Of a DNA stretch of 37,313 nt, positions 8,101 through 16,224 are shown piece by piece. Each line of letters starts with the position of its first letter. The first letter of the stretch is position 1. The translations under genes were made by a program, and so were the position numbers. The stretch is from Alphaproteobacteria bacterium (GTDB lineage Bacteria > Pseudomonadota > Alphaproteobacteria > UBA8366 > GCA-2717185), in NCBI GenBank assembly GCA_021774435.1, contig JAJFJB010000145.1:1-37313 (forward strand), in the 5' to 3' direction. The notes below the pieces were generated by a model. That model did no database searches and was not told where the DNA came from. It worked only from the letters and a program-made list of their open reading frames with translations.

Positions 8101-9681
8101 CTAGCCCGCCCGTAGCTTATAGCGCTGTATCTTTCCCGTCGCCGTCTTCGGCAGTTCCGCAACGAAGTTGAACCAGCGCGGATATTTGTAGGGCGCGAGG
8201 TTGGCTTTGACGTGCGCCAGCAGTTCCTGCTCCAGCGCATCGCCCGCATCCGCGGCGGCGTTGAGCACGATATGGGCTTCCGGCTTGATCAGCTCGTCGG
8301 CGTCGGGGCGGCCGACGATGGCGGCTTCGAGGACCTTGGGATGGGCGACCAGTTCGGCCTCGATTTCGACCGGCGAGCACCAGATACCGCCGACTTTCAT
8401 CATGTCGTCGCTGCGGCCGTGGCAGACGAAATAACCGTCCGCGTCCCGGCTGTAGGTATCGCCCGTGTTGACCCAGCCCTCGACAATCGTCGCCGCCGTC
8501 TTCTCTGGGTTGTTCCAGTAATATTTGAGGTTCGACCCGCCCTTGATGCGCAGCGCGCCGGTTTCGCCATCCGCCACTTCGTTGCCGTGCTCGTCCAGAA
8601 TTTCCGCTTCGTAGCCGGGTACGATCTGGCCGCTGGTACCGGGGCGGATCGCGCCGCTGCGGTTGGAGATGAAGATATGCAGGATTTCCGTCGTGCCGAT
8701 CCCGTCGAGAATGTCGAGACCGGTCTTGTCTTTCCAACGCTTCAGGATGTCAGCAGGCAATGGCTCTCCCGCCGACACGCAATTCTGAACCGAGGATAGG
8801 TCCCATTCGGACGCCTCGAGCGCTTGCAACTGCGCCGCGTATAAGGTCGGCACACCGAAATAGAGGGTCGGCTTGTAGTGCTGAATCATGTCGAACATGG
8901 CGTCCGGTGTTGGCCGTGCCGGGAACAGTACCGCCTGCCCGCCGGACCACAGCGGAAAGGTCATGCCGTTGCCGAGACCATAGGCGAAGAACAGTTTGGC
9001 AGCGGAGAAGCAGACATCGTCCTCGGTGACGCCGAGCACGTCTTCACCATAGAGCTGACTGGTCACGACCATGTCCTGGTGCGCGTGCACCGCGGCCTTC
9101 GGCAGACCGGTCGAACCGGAGGAGAAGAGCCAGAAACAATCGTCGCCCGCCGCCGCCGGCGCCGGTTCGAGGGCGGGTGACGCTTCAGCGATACGTGCCG
9201 ATAGACTGTCCCCCTCGCCGGAGACAAGAAGGACATGAGCCGGTTTGTGGCCCGCCTGTTCGAGCGCCGGCTCGACCTCGGCCGCGAATTCGGCGGAATA
9301 GACCACCGCCGCCGCGCCGGAATTCTCAATCATGAAAGTGTAGTCGCGGGCGCGGAGCAGCGTGTTGAGGGGTGCGGGCACATATCCCGCCTTGATCGCG
9401 CCCCAGAAGGTATAGAAGAACTCGGCGCAATCCTTGACGATCATCAGCACCCGGTCGCCTTTGGCCAGGCCAAGCGCCGTCAGGGCATTGCCGCAGCGGT
9501 TCACATTCTCGGCCAATTGACCGTAGGTGACCTCGCCCGCTTCCGCGCGGATCGCTATTTTGTCGGCGCGGTCTTCTTCGAGGTGGCGGTCGATAAAGGA
9601 AACGGCAACATTAAACGCCGGCGCGAACTCTATCCGCGTCGGCGAAACCGATCTATCGATGTTGACGGTGTTATCACGCAT
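8101..9681 (-). CDS. bclA: Benzoate-CoA ligase family protein
   Basis: A 526-residue AMP-forming acyl-CoA ligase. The nucleotide loop 'LFSSGSTGLPKAAVHAH', the 'GIGTTEILHIFISN' motif, the 'NTGDTYSRDADGYF' core motif and the catalytic lysine segment 'TATGKIQRYKL' at the C-terminus are all present. The 'TTEILHIF' segment and overall length match benzoate-CoA ligases, which convert benzoate, ATP and CoA to benzoyl-CoA, the substrate of BoxAB. BoxB and BoxC lie 2.7 kb away on the same strand, supporting the assignment. ATG 9681 is preceded by GGGAGG; an in-frame upstream codon at 9720 is less likely. Related hydroxybenzoate ligases cannot be ruled out. Confidence 0.88.
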   Translation of the reverse strand: MRDNTVNIDRSVSPTRIEFAPAFNVAVSFIDRHLEEDRADKIAIRAEAGEVTYGQLAENVNRCGNALTALGLAKGDRVLMIVKDCAEFFYTFWGAIKAGYVPAPLNTLLRARDYTFMIENSGAAAVVYSAEFAAEVEPALEQAGHKPAHVLLVSGEGDSLSARIAEASPALEPAPAAAGDDCFWLFSSGSTGLPKAAVHAHQDMVVTSQLYGEDVLGVTEDDVCFSAAKLFFAYGLGNGMTFPLWSGGQAVLFPARPTPDAMFDMIQHYKPTLYFGVPTLYAAQLQALEASEWDLSSVQNCVSAGEPLPADILKRWKDKTGLDILDGIGTTEILHIFISNRSGAIRPGTSGQIVPGYEAEILDEHGNEVADGETGALRIKGGSNLKYYWNNPEKTAATIVEGWVNTGDTYSRDADGYFVCHGRSDDMMKVGGIWCSPVEIEAELVAHPKVLEAAIVGRPDADELIKPEAHIVLNAAADAGDALEQELLAHVKANLAPYKYPRWFNFVAELPKTATGKIQRYKLRAG

Positions 9682-9786
9682 CCGGCCATCCTCCCGATTG
9701 ATCCGCGCGCTTCGCCGCACGTGTTATCAATCAGGGAGGGTAATGCCGTTACGAAACCGCCGCAACGCCTCAAGCGTGGGGCGACG

Positions 9787-9975
9787 TTACGCCGCGATTT
9801 TACGCGGAACGAATGTTTCGGGCAGATCTTCGGGGTTACGGATTGAACGCGCATAGTGCTGCGTGCAATAAGACTGTCCGTCCTGCCGCTTCTTTCCGCA
9901 ATATTCATGGTTTGGTGTCGCGGAATGCGGCCACATCGGCCATAAGCATCCGCCGCCGACATGTTTCTCGGACAT
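9787..9975 (-). CDS. GcrA-like C-terminal zinc-finger miniprotein
   Basis: A 62-residue protein with the signature of the C-terminal domain of GcrA cell-cycle regulators: 'GCLWP' near the start, then 'YCGKKRQDGQSYCTQH'. Cys10, Cys26, Cys37 and His40 form a probable metal site (C-x15-C-x10-C-x2-H). GcrA itself is about three times longer and begins with a helix-turn-helix DNA-binding domain, which is absent here. The ATG at 9975 follows TTGGAG, so this is a complete small gene rather than a fragment. A GAATC (GANTC-type methylation) site lies at 9995-9999, 20 bases before the start. In Caulobacter GcrA acts with sigma-70 at GANTC-methylated promoters; the role of this short form is unknown. 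Confidence 0.7.
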   Translation of the reverse strand: MSEKHVGGGCLWPMWPHSATPNHEYCGKKRQDGQSYCTQHYARSIRNPEDLPETFVPRKIAA

Positions 9976-10096
9976 CGCTTTGCTCCAATTTATAGAATCG
10001 TTTTAAAAAGTGGTGGATGTTATATGTTGCATTGCAGCAATATTACAAGCGCTGCATATGCGGCGAACCGCCGCACCATAAAATACTTATAAAATT

Positions 10097-10483
10097 TTAG
10101 GTTTCGATATCGAGCAGCGCGTCGTCGATTTCCTGCTGCGTCCGAATGACGGCGGCATTAGCGCGATAGCTGGCCAGCGCCACTTTCTGATTAACCGCCT
10201 CTTCGACGAGATCAACATTCGGAAAAGCGGAAAGGCCAGTTGAACTTGCCGGGTCGACGCCGGTCACCGTGGCGGGGTCCTTGGGCCGAACCTGTGTCGT
10301 GACTCCACCGCCCGGTACAGACTGATCTGTCGCCTGCTGCGCCTTGAACACGCCTTCAGGCGTCGGCGCCCCCGCCGTCGTGGGACGGCTCGTCAAGGCA
10401 TTGGCGACATTGTTCGCCGACACGCCAAGGCGCTTGGTCGCCGCTTGCAGACCGCTGAGCGCTATGGATAGGACTGGGTTCAT
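10097..10483 (-). CDS. FlgC-like flagellar basal-body rod family protein
   Basis: A 128-residue protein with the two ends typical of rod and hook proteins: the N-terminal 'SIALSGLQAATKRLGVSANNVANA' pattern and the C-terminal 'NVDLVEEAVNQKVALASYRANAAVI' pattern ending in a short helix. Length and layout are close to FlgC. The middle is Pro/Gly/Thr-rich and low in complexity. It stands outside any flagellar operon, flanked by a GcrA-like gene and a hydrolase, so it may be a paralogue or accessory rod protein. I chose ATG 10483 because it begins the conserved helix; the Shine-Dalgarno match is weak (GGGG, about 12 bases away). Confidence 0.75.
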   Translation of the reverse strand: MNPVLSIALSGLQAATKRLGVSANNVANALTSRPTTAGAPTPEGVFKAQQATDQSVPGGGVTTQVRPKDPATVTGVDPASSTGLSAFPNVDLVEEAVNQKVALASYRANAAVIRTQQEIDDALLDIET

Positions 10484-10608
10484 GCTGACTATTATGCCCC
10501 AAAAACCGCCGATGTCCCGTGATAGCAATCACAGGCACGATAACTGGCGACACCGAAGCCGTAATGTTACCGTTCGGCGAAACAATGCGGGGCGCAGCGG
10601 GGTATTTT

Positions 10609-11496
10609 ATGGTTAAGAAACCAATAAGTTTTTACAGCGAAGGCTTCAAACTCGATGGAGACCTCTTTTTTCCTGACGAATTGGGGTCCGACGAAATCCG
10701 GTCCGGCATCGTCCTCTGCCACGGCTATACCGGCGTCAAGGATCTCTACTTGCCAGACAATGCCCGCGTCCTTTGCGATGCCGGCTATGCCGTTTTGACC
10801 TTCGACTATAAGGGCTGGGGCAAGAGCGAAGGCGCACGCGACCGTCTTGCGCCCTACAGCCGGGTTGCGGATGTACAATCGGCCATCACCTTTCTCGGCG
10901 CGCAGGATCAAGTCAATGCCAGCCAGATCGGTATCTATGGCACGAGTTATGGCGGCGCGACGGTCACCTGGACCGCGGCTATCGATCAACGCGTGCAGTG
11001 TGTAGTCAGCGTGGTTGGTGTCGGGCATGGCCAACGCTGGATGCGCAGCGTACGCCGGCCCGACGAATGGGTCGACCTGCTGGAACGCTCCGAGGCGGAT
11101 CGCATTAAACGCACTCTCGACGGCGAGTCCGAGCGGGCGGACCGGAGTGAAATTCTTTTGCCCGACCGTCAGTCAGCAGATCTCGCTGCGGCGGCGCGTA
11201 AAGACAATCCGAATGCCATCAATACCCTGCCGCTCGACTATATCGACGAGACATTGCAATTTCATGCCGAGTGGGTCGTCGACAAAATCGCGCCAAGACC
11301 AATTCTGTTTATTACGACCGACGACGACCGATTGGTTCCGCCTGAGGAATCCGAGTCCCTATACGCCAAGGCCGGCGAACCCAAAAAGCTAATAACCCTG
11401 AAAGGCTATGGTCACTACGAAGTCTATGTTGAACCGGCCTTCAGCGAAGTCATGGGCCCGACACTGGCGTGGTTCAAGGAACATATGCCGTCCTGA
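10609..11496 (+). CDS. Alpha/beta hydrolase
   Basis: A 295-residue alpha/beta hydrolase without signal peptide. Likely catalytic residues are Ser113 in 'YGTSYGG', Asp239 or Asp240 in 'TTDDDRLVP' and His269 in 'GYGHYEVY'; 'VLCHGYTG' provides the oxyanion region. It resembles the dienelactone hydrolase/CocE-like peptidase group and acts in the cytoplasm. ATG 10609 follows CGGGG by a normal distance; an earlier in-frame start (10519) would overlap the divergent FlgC-like gene. Box gene clusters in other bacteria often include a hydrolase or lactonase, but nothing here proves a link to benzoate. Confidence 0.85.
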   Translation: MVKKPISFYSEGFKLDGDLFFPDELGSDEIRSGIVLCHGYTGVKDLYLPDNARVLCDAGYAVLTFDYKGWGKSEGARDRLAPYSRVADVQSAITFLGAQDQVNASQIGIYGTSYGGATVTWTAAIDQRVQCVVSVVGVGHGQRWMRSVRRPDEWVDLLERSEADRIKRTLDGESERADRSEILLPDRQSADLAAAARKDNPNAINTLPLDYIDETLQFHAEWVVDKIAPRPILFITTDDDRLVPPEESESLYAKAGEPKKLITLKGYGHYEVYVEPAFSEVMGPTLAWFKEHMPS

Positions 11497-11563
11497 ACTG
11501 GCCCTCGACGGTATCCAAGTACGGCTGCCGTAAATGCAGGCTTTTCAATGCAGTCTTCCCGGG

Positions 11564-11597
11564 CGCAAATTTGCGGCGTAGGCTGCGACATTAGAAT
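11564..11597 (+). promoter_or_regulatory. Perfect 12-base palindrome in a promoter-like region
   Basis: CGCAAATTTGCG at 11564-11575 is a perfect palindrome about 43 bases before the ATG of the secreted orphan. It overlaps a weak -35-like TTGCGG (11571-11576), and a -10-like TAGAAT follows at 11592-11597 with a short 15-base spacer. The arrangement fits an operator overlapping a promoter, but no regulator can be named. Confidence 0.3.
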
Positions 11598-11617
11598 TCG
11601 CAGCAAAGGGGGCTCCC

Positions 11618-12409
11618 ATGAACTTCCGGCTCATTCTTGCCACCACCGCTTTCGCGCTCACACTACCGTTTAACATCGCGCACGCCGCGCCGCAGATGCT
11701 CGGCCTCCTAGCAGATAATGCGTTACCCCTGAACTGCGTTGACGGCACCTGCACAGTGGAAGTCAGCGCGATCTGCCTGCAAGAAGAACGCGCCATGCCG
11801 GCTTGGGGTACAATCTACAAGCCAGTCAAAGCGAGCCAGGTTTCGATCTCGGGAACGGCACTAGATGGAAGTCAGATCTCGCTGCCGATCGGCGATATCG
11901 CCAAGATTGAATCGGAACGCGGTTCCTGGGCCGTGACGATCTCTATTCCGGAAGCACCAGTCATCGCGCGCGGCCTGACCAATCCAGCTCTCGTTTTGGA
12001 CGGACGCGTGGCGCTAACGGCGATACCGGAAGCAGGAGACAGGAGTCCTCAGACCGCGACCGAAATCGCCGCCGCCATCAGCGCCTTCGAAAAATCCTCC
12101 AAAAAGATCATTGGAGGGAACGCCGCCGGCATGGCCGCGGCAAATGTTTTGAACGAGATGATCAACACATTGCCCCATGTCGCGTTGGAGGAAGGCAAAG
12201 CGGCCGGTGGCTTATGGCAGAAAACCTTCCGCACAACGGAAACCGAAGCGCCGGGCATGGCACAAGCTGCCAAATATTTTCAACAGTGCAGCCATGAGCT
12301 TCTGCTTCTCAAACGAAGCACCATCCGCCGTTGCCTGGAAATCGGCCATGACGGCTTCGTCACAACTGTGAACCAGCGCTATTGGGACTCCACCAAACCC
12401 GGCGTCTAA
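11618..12409 (+). CDS. Secreted hypothetical protein
   Basis: A 263-residue protein with a clear signal peptide (MNFRLILATTAFALTLPFNIAHA, cut before APQ) and no further membrane helix, so probably periplasmic. Four cysteines in the mature part (around 'LNCVDGTCTVEVSAICLQ' and 'YFQQCSHEL', plus one near 'RRCLEIG') could form disulfides. A beta-rich N-terminal half is followed by an alanine-rich helical half. I do not recognise the family. The ATG at 11618 follows AAAGGGGG. It is convergent with boxB, with only seven bases between the stops. Confidence 0.75.
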   Translation: MNFRLILATTAFALTLPFNIAHAAPQMLGLLADNALPLNCVDGTCTVEVSAICLQEERAMPAWGTIYKPVKASQVSISGTALDGSQISLPIGDIAKIESERGSWAVTISIPEAPVIARGLTNPALVLDGRVALTAIPEAGDRSPQTATEIAAAISAFEKSSKKIIGGNAAGMAAANVLNEMINTLPHVALEEGKAAGGLWQKTFRTTETEAPGMAQAAKYFQQCSHELLLLKRSTIRRCLEIGHDGFVTTVNQRYWDSTKPGV

Positions 12410-12416
12410 CTAAGAT

Positions 12417-13832
12417 CTAATGGAACCGCACATAGTCGTAGTCGATCGGCTGGCCATGAATGCCACGGCGCGGCGCGGCGATCCACGAGGCCATCTTGCC
12501 CGGTTCCGTCACGGGGATCATCAGCGATTGAATGAATTCATGGTCTGCGTCGGTCGGCAGCCATTCACCCTTTCGCTTCTCCCATTCGGCCGACTCCATA
12601 ATCGCGCCGTCCGGCGTCGCTTCAACGCCGGCAAAAGCCCCGATTGATCGGTTGAAAACCTCGTGCGGCAAGGTCAGCTCGAATTCAACACCGTACTCTC
12701 GGATGATCTTGTTGAACCGGTCAACGCCGCGCTGGCTGTCTTTCGTATAGTCGGCGCGAAGCCGTTCGTTGCTGGCAGTTATGGCCGGCACTTCGACCGA
12801 TACAACCCGCCCGTCTTCAAATGATGGTACCTTATATACTGCGCCGTCGAGCTGGTGGTCGTCGTCAATCCGGCTTTCCTGAAAGCGGCCCTTCAATCCC
12901 ATCGAAAAATAGTTTGCGGCATTGGTTGACCGCTCCTGTCCAAACAGATCGAGACAAATGGAATAGTGGAAATTCATGAACTTCTGAACTGTCGGCAGAT
13001 CGATCACGCCAAACCGGCGCACATCGTCCGTGTCATGCTCTCGCATCGTCTCGCAGGTGCGCTGGACAACACGTGCAATCCCGGTCTCGCCGACGAACAT
13101 GTGATGCGCTTCTTCCGTCAGCATGAAACGGCAAGTCCGCGACAACGGGTCGAAGCCGCTCTCCGCCAGTGACGCGAGCTGATACTTGCCGTCACGGTCC
13201 TGGAAATAGGTGAACATGAAGAAGGATAGCCAGTCGTTGGTCTGCTCGTTGAACGCCTGCAAGATGCGCGGCTTGTCAACGTCACCAGCATGCCGTTCGA
13301 GCATCATATCCGCTTCCTCGCGCCCATCGCGGCCGAAATAGGCCTGCAGCAAATACACCATGGCCCAAAGATGACGGCCCTCTTCGACATTCACCTGGAA
13401 CAGGTTGCGCAAGTCGTAGAGTGACGGACAGGTCTTGCCGAGTTGCCGCTGCTGCTCGACCGACGCCGGCTCGGTGTCTCCCTGCGTGACAATCAAACGT
13501 CGAAGCTCCGAACGGTACTCACCTGGAACGCTCTGCCAGGCATCCTCGCCTTTATGAACACCGAAACCGACCTTACGACCTTCTTCCGGCGGAGCGAGAA
13601 AAATCCCCCAACGGTACTCGGGCATTTTCACGTGGCCATAGTTGGCCCAGCCATTTTTATCTACGCTAATCGCCGTGCGCAGGTAGACCGAGAGATCGGT
13701 GCTTTCCACCGGACCCATGTCTTCCCACCATTTCAAATAGGCCGGTTGCCAGCGCTCCAAAGCGCGCAACAGACGCCGGTCATCGGCGAGATTCACATTG
13801 TTCGGGATCGTTTCGTTATAGTCGATGCTCAT
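12417..13832 (-). CDS. boxB: Benzoyl-CoA 2,3-epoxidase, oxygenase subunit BoxB
   Basis: A 471-residue class I diiron oxygenase subunit. With the reductase BoxA it epoxidises benzoyl-CoA at C2-C3 in the aerobic CoA-dependent benzoate pathway. The iron ligands described for Azoarcus BoxB appear with an offset of one: Glu121, Glu151-x-x-His154 in 'VEEGRHLWAM', Asp212 in 'YFQDRDG' and Glu241-x-x-His244 in 'TEEAHHMFVG'. Length agrees with the family. The ATG at 13832 has TGGAG upstream and lies 27 bases after the boxC stop, so the two are surely co-transcribed. No boxA gene is present in the window. Confidence 0.96.
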   Translation of the reverse strand: MSIDYNETIPNNVNLADDRRLLRALERWQPAYLKWWEDMGPVESTDLSVYLRTAISVDKNGWANYGHVKMPEYRWGIFLAPPEEGRKVGFGVHKGEDAWQSVPGEYRSELRRLIVTQGDTEPASVEQQRQLGKTCPSLYDLRNLFQVNVEEGRHLWAMVYLLQAYFGRDGREEADMMLERHAGDVDKPRILQAFNEQTNDWLSFFMFTYFQDRDGKYQLASLAESGFDPLSRTCRFMLTEEAHHMFVGETGIARVVQRTCETMREHDTDDVRRFGVIDLPTVQKFMNFHYSICLDLFGQERSTNAANYFSMGLKGRFQESRIDDDHQLDGAVYKVPSFEDGRVVSVEVPAITASNERLRADYTKDSQRGVDRFNKIIREYGVEFELTLPHEVFNRSIGAFAGVEATPDGAIMESAEWEKRKGEWLPTDADHEFIQSLMIPVTEPGKMASWIAAPRRGIHGQPIDYDYVRFH

Positions 13833-13859
13833 CGCACGGACTCCATTCCATTGGTTCTA

Positions 13860-15509
13860 TTAGACGCGCTTCCTGTCGAATGCCGCCTGCTTCCCCGTAC
13901 CAAACCGCTTTAACGCCCCCTCTTCTCCAACCGCATTGGGCCGCTGGAAAATCCAGTTCTGCCATGCGGTCAATCGCCCAAAAATCTTTGTCTCCAACGT
14001 TTCCGGCCCCGCAAACCGCAAGCTCGCCTCCATACCGGTCAGCGAATCCGGCGAGAAGCTGTGACGTTCCTCGACCGCAAGACGCACCTCATCTTCCCAA
14101 TCGATGTCATCGGGTGTGAACGTTACCAGGCCCAGCTCTTCGGCTTCTTCCGCTTCCAAGTCCGCGCCTATTTCATCGCGCACCGCAGCCAACGCATCCG
14201 CATCGTCGAGCAATCGGGTCTCGAGACGGGTAAGGCCATTGCCCATTGGCAGCGGACCAAAATTCATCGCGGTTGGCCGCACCGTTGCCGGTGGCAGATT
14301 GGAATCTTCAAAAGTCCCCTCGAGCATGTAACTACGATCGGCTGCCAAAGCGAGTTCCAGCAATGTACCGGCAAAGCAAGAACCCGGTTCGATTAACGCA
14401 ATCAAGCTGCGCGAAGAAACGTCGAGCCGCTTCAAGGTCCGTTTCAAGTAGAGCGTAATTTCTCGGATCAGCCAATCGGTACTATTGGCCGCGAGCAATG
14501 CGTCGTAGGCAGCAACCTTTTCACCATCGCCTTCTGTTTGCAGGACCCAGGTTCCGATTTCCGGTTCATTGGCGCGCAGATGCAAAATCGCATCGTCCAA
14601 ATCGCGCGCAAGCGCAAGCGGCCAAAACGCGACACCGGCATCGTGTATGCCTGCGACATCGGCCGGAGCCGGAGATTCCGGCCCCCGGATCTTAAACACG
14701 GCCGCCCCCTGTTCCCGATCGAGTTCGATGGTGATCGTGTTGTAGCTGACTTCAGCATCGCCGATCGTTCGATGCAGCGGCGTCAGTTCCACGCCCTGTG
14801 CACCTTCCGGTCGTCCGGCTTCGTCGGCAAACGCGACCGCACGTTCCATTGCCGTTTCGCGCAACCGCGAACGGGGAACCAGTTCATCGACCAACTTCCA
14901 GCTTAACGCGCGCTTGCCGCGAACGCCTTCGGTCACGGTACAGAAAAAATCTGCGCGATCTCGCCGGACCCGGCGCTTATCGACGACGCGTGTCAGGCCG
15001 CCAGTCCCCGGTAACACAGCCAATAACGGGACTTCCGGTAACGAAACCGCGCTGGAGCCGTCGTCGACCAGCATGATATAATCGGTCGCTAGCGCCAGCT
15101 CGTAACCGCCGCCGGCAGCCGTGCCATCGATGACCGCAATATAGCGCTGCCTGGAATTCTCACTGGCATCCTCGACACCGAAGCGCGTTTCATTGGTGAA
15201 TTTGCAAAAATTCACTTTTTCGACATGGCTGGATTGGCCCAGCATGGCGATATTGGCACCGGCGCAGAAAACGCGGTCCATCGCCGAGGAGACCAACACC
15301 GCGCCAACCTCCGGGTGCTCAAAGCGCAAACGCTGTGTGGCGTCATACAGCTCAATATCAACGCCGAGATCGTAGGAGTTGAGCTTTAGCGCATATCCGG
15401 GCTTCAGACCGCCTTCTTCGTCTACATTCAGGATGAGTTCCGCGATAGGCCCGTCGACACGAAGCGTCCAATGTCGGTATTGGTCGGGATGGGTCGCAAA
15501 GTCGATCAT
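13860..15509 (-). CDS. boxC: Benzoyl-CoA-dihydrodiol (epoxide) lyase BoxC
   Basis: A 549-residue enoyl-CoA hydratase/crotonase-superfamily enzyme of the long BoxC type. BoxC hydrolytically cleaves the ring of 2,3-epoxybenzoyl-CoA to 3,4-dehydroadipyl-CoA semialdehyde and formate. Crotonase features visible include 'DRVFCAGANIAMLG' and 'DGTAAGGGYELALATDY', with a second crotonase-like half near 'EPGSCFAGTLLELALAADRSYM'. I chose ATG 15509 because the family begins 'FATHPDQYRHW'; a GTG at 15542 would add 11 unlikely residues. Neither start has a strong ribosome site. It begins 76 bases after the COQ9 stop on the same strand, so readthrough from def-COQ9 is possible. Confidence 0.95.
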   Translation of the reverse strand: MIDFATHPDQYRHWTLRVDGPIAELILNVDEEGGLKPGYALKLNSYDLGVDIELYDATQRLRFEHPEVGAVLVSSAMDRVFCAGANIAMLGQSSHVEKVNFCKFTNETRFGVEDASENSRQRYIAVIDGTAAGGGYELALATDYIMLVDDGSSAVSLPEVPLLAVLPGTGGLTRVVDKRRVRRDRADFFCTVTEGVRGKRALSWKLVDELVPRSRLRETAMERAVAFADEAGRPEGAQGVELTPLHRTIGDAEVSYNTITIELDREQGAAVFKIRGPESPAPADVAGIHDAGVAFWPLALARDLDDAILHLRANEPEIGTWVLQTEGDGEKVAAYDALLAANSTDWLIREITLYLKRTLKRLDVSSRSLIALIEPGSCFAGTLLELALAADRSYMLEGTFEDSNLPPATVRPTAMNFGPLPMGNGLTRLETRLLDDADALAAVRDEIGADLEAEEAEELGLVTFTPDDIDWEDEVRLAVEERHSFSPDSLTGMEASLRFAGPETLETKIFGRLTAWQNWIFQRPNAVGEEGALKRFGTGKQAAFDRKRV

Positions 15510-15585
15510 AGCGCCACAATCGTGCCGTGAATGTCCAATCACACAGGTCTACGCAAACTTAAGAAACTGCGCAACCGGCAAGATG

Positions 15586-16224
15586 TCACGTCGATCGCGC
15601 CGTTCGAAGCAAGCGGAAAGGATCTGGCAAGCGTTCGAGAACGCGGCCGGCCCGCGCCAAGATCTTGGGGACCTGGAGAACTTCGGCAACACGTCGGTCG
15701 AGAAACGCCCAGGTTGCTGAAAAATCTTCCGAATTATCGTTCAACCAATACATCAAGGTTGTTGAATACACCCCGGCGAGCAAGGCCCGCTTGCTGTAAA
15801 AATTATAATCCGTCGACGTGTCCCCTGCCGCGTGCCACATGGCATCGACAGTGCGGTATAACAGCTTCGTCGCGAGCGCGGCATTTTGGGGCATGGCGAG
15901 CATCGTCAAACCGCGCCGTACCGCTTCTCGATGAACTGCATTCTGTTCCAGTCGAACCCGCACGGCGGCAATAATCCGATCCCGGATCTTCATCACGTCC
16001 AGGTCCCGCCGCTCCAATTCTTCGAGCATGATGCGATCTGCGTATCGGCTGTGAGCGGCAATCATTTCCGCCGCCCCACCCGTGAAGAGGCGGCGCGCGG
16101 TGGCTGAATCATGCCCAGCATCCACGGCTCCGCGTGTCAGTGCGGCTTCCCCCCAACCATCGAATGGAACATGCGGTAGCGCCGCCAACAGTATTTCGTC
16201 TCGCAACGCATCATTTGCAGTCAC
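15586..16224 (-). CDS. COQ9 family protein
   Basis: A 212-residue helical protein of the COQ9 family: 'DEILLAALPHVPFDGWGEAALTRGA' at the N-terminus resembles a TetR-like three-helix region, and 'RTVDAMWHAAGDTSTDYNFYSKRALLAGVYSTT' is the family's conserved lipid-binding segment. Mitochondrial COQ9 presents ubiquinone intermediates to COQ7; bacterial members are thought to help ubiquinone synthesis or bind lipids. Its ATG overlaps the peptide deformylase stop (16221-16224), implying translational coupling. The neighbourhood with rpsU is typical of alphaproteobacteria. Confidence 0.9.
   Translation of the reverse strand: MTANDALRDEILLAALPHVPFDGWGEAALTRGAVDAGHDSATARRLFTGGAAEMIAAHSRYADRIMLEELERRDLDVMKIRDRIIAAVRVRLEQNAVHREAVRRGLTMLAMPQNAALATKLLYRTVDAMWHAAGDTSTDYNFYSKRALLAGVYSTTLMYWLNDNSEDFSATWAFLDRRVAEVLQVPKILARAGRVLERLPDPFRLLRTARST

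Noticed and set aside
10059..10075. Hairpin TGCGGC-GAACC-GCCGCA after the FlgC-like gene
   Set aside because: Only six base pairs and no T-run on the minus strand; too weak to call a terminator.
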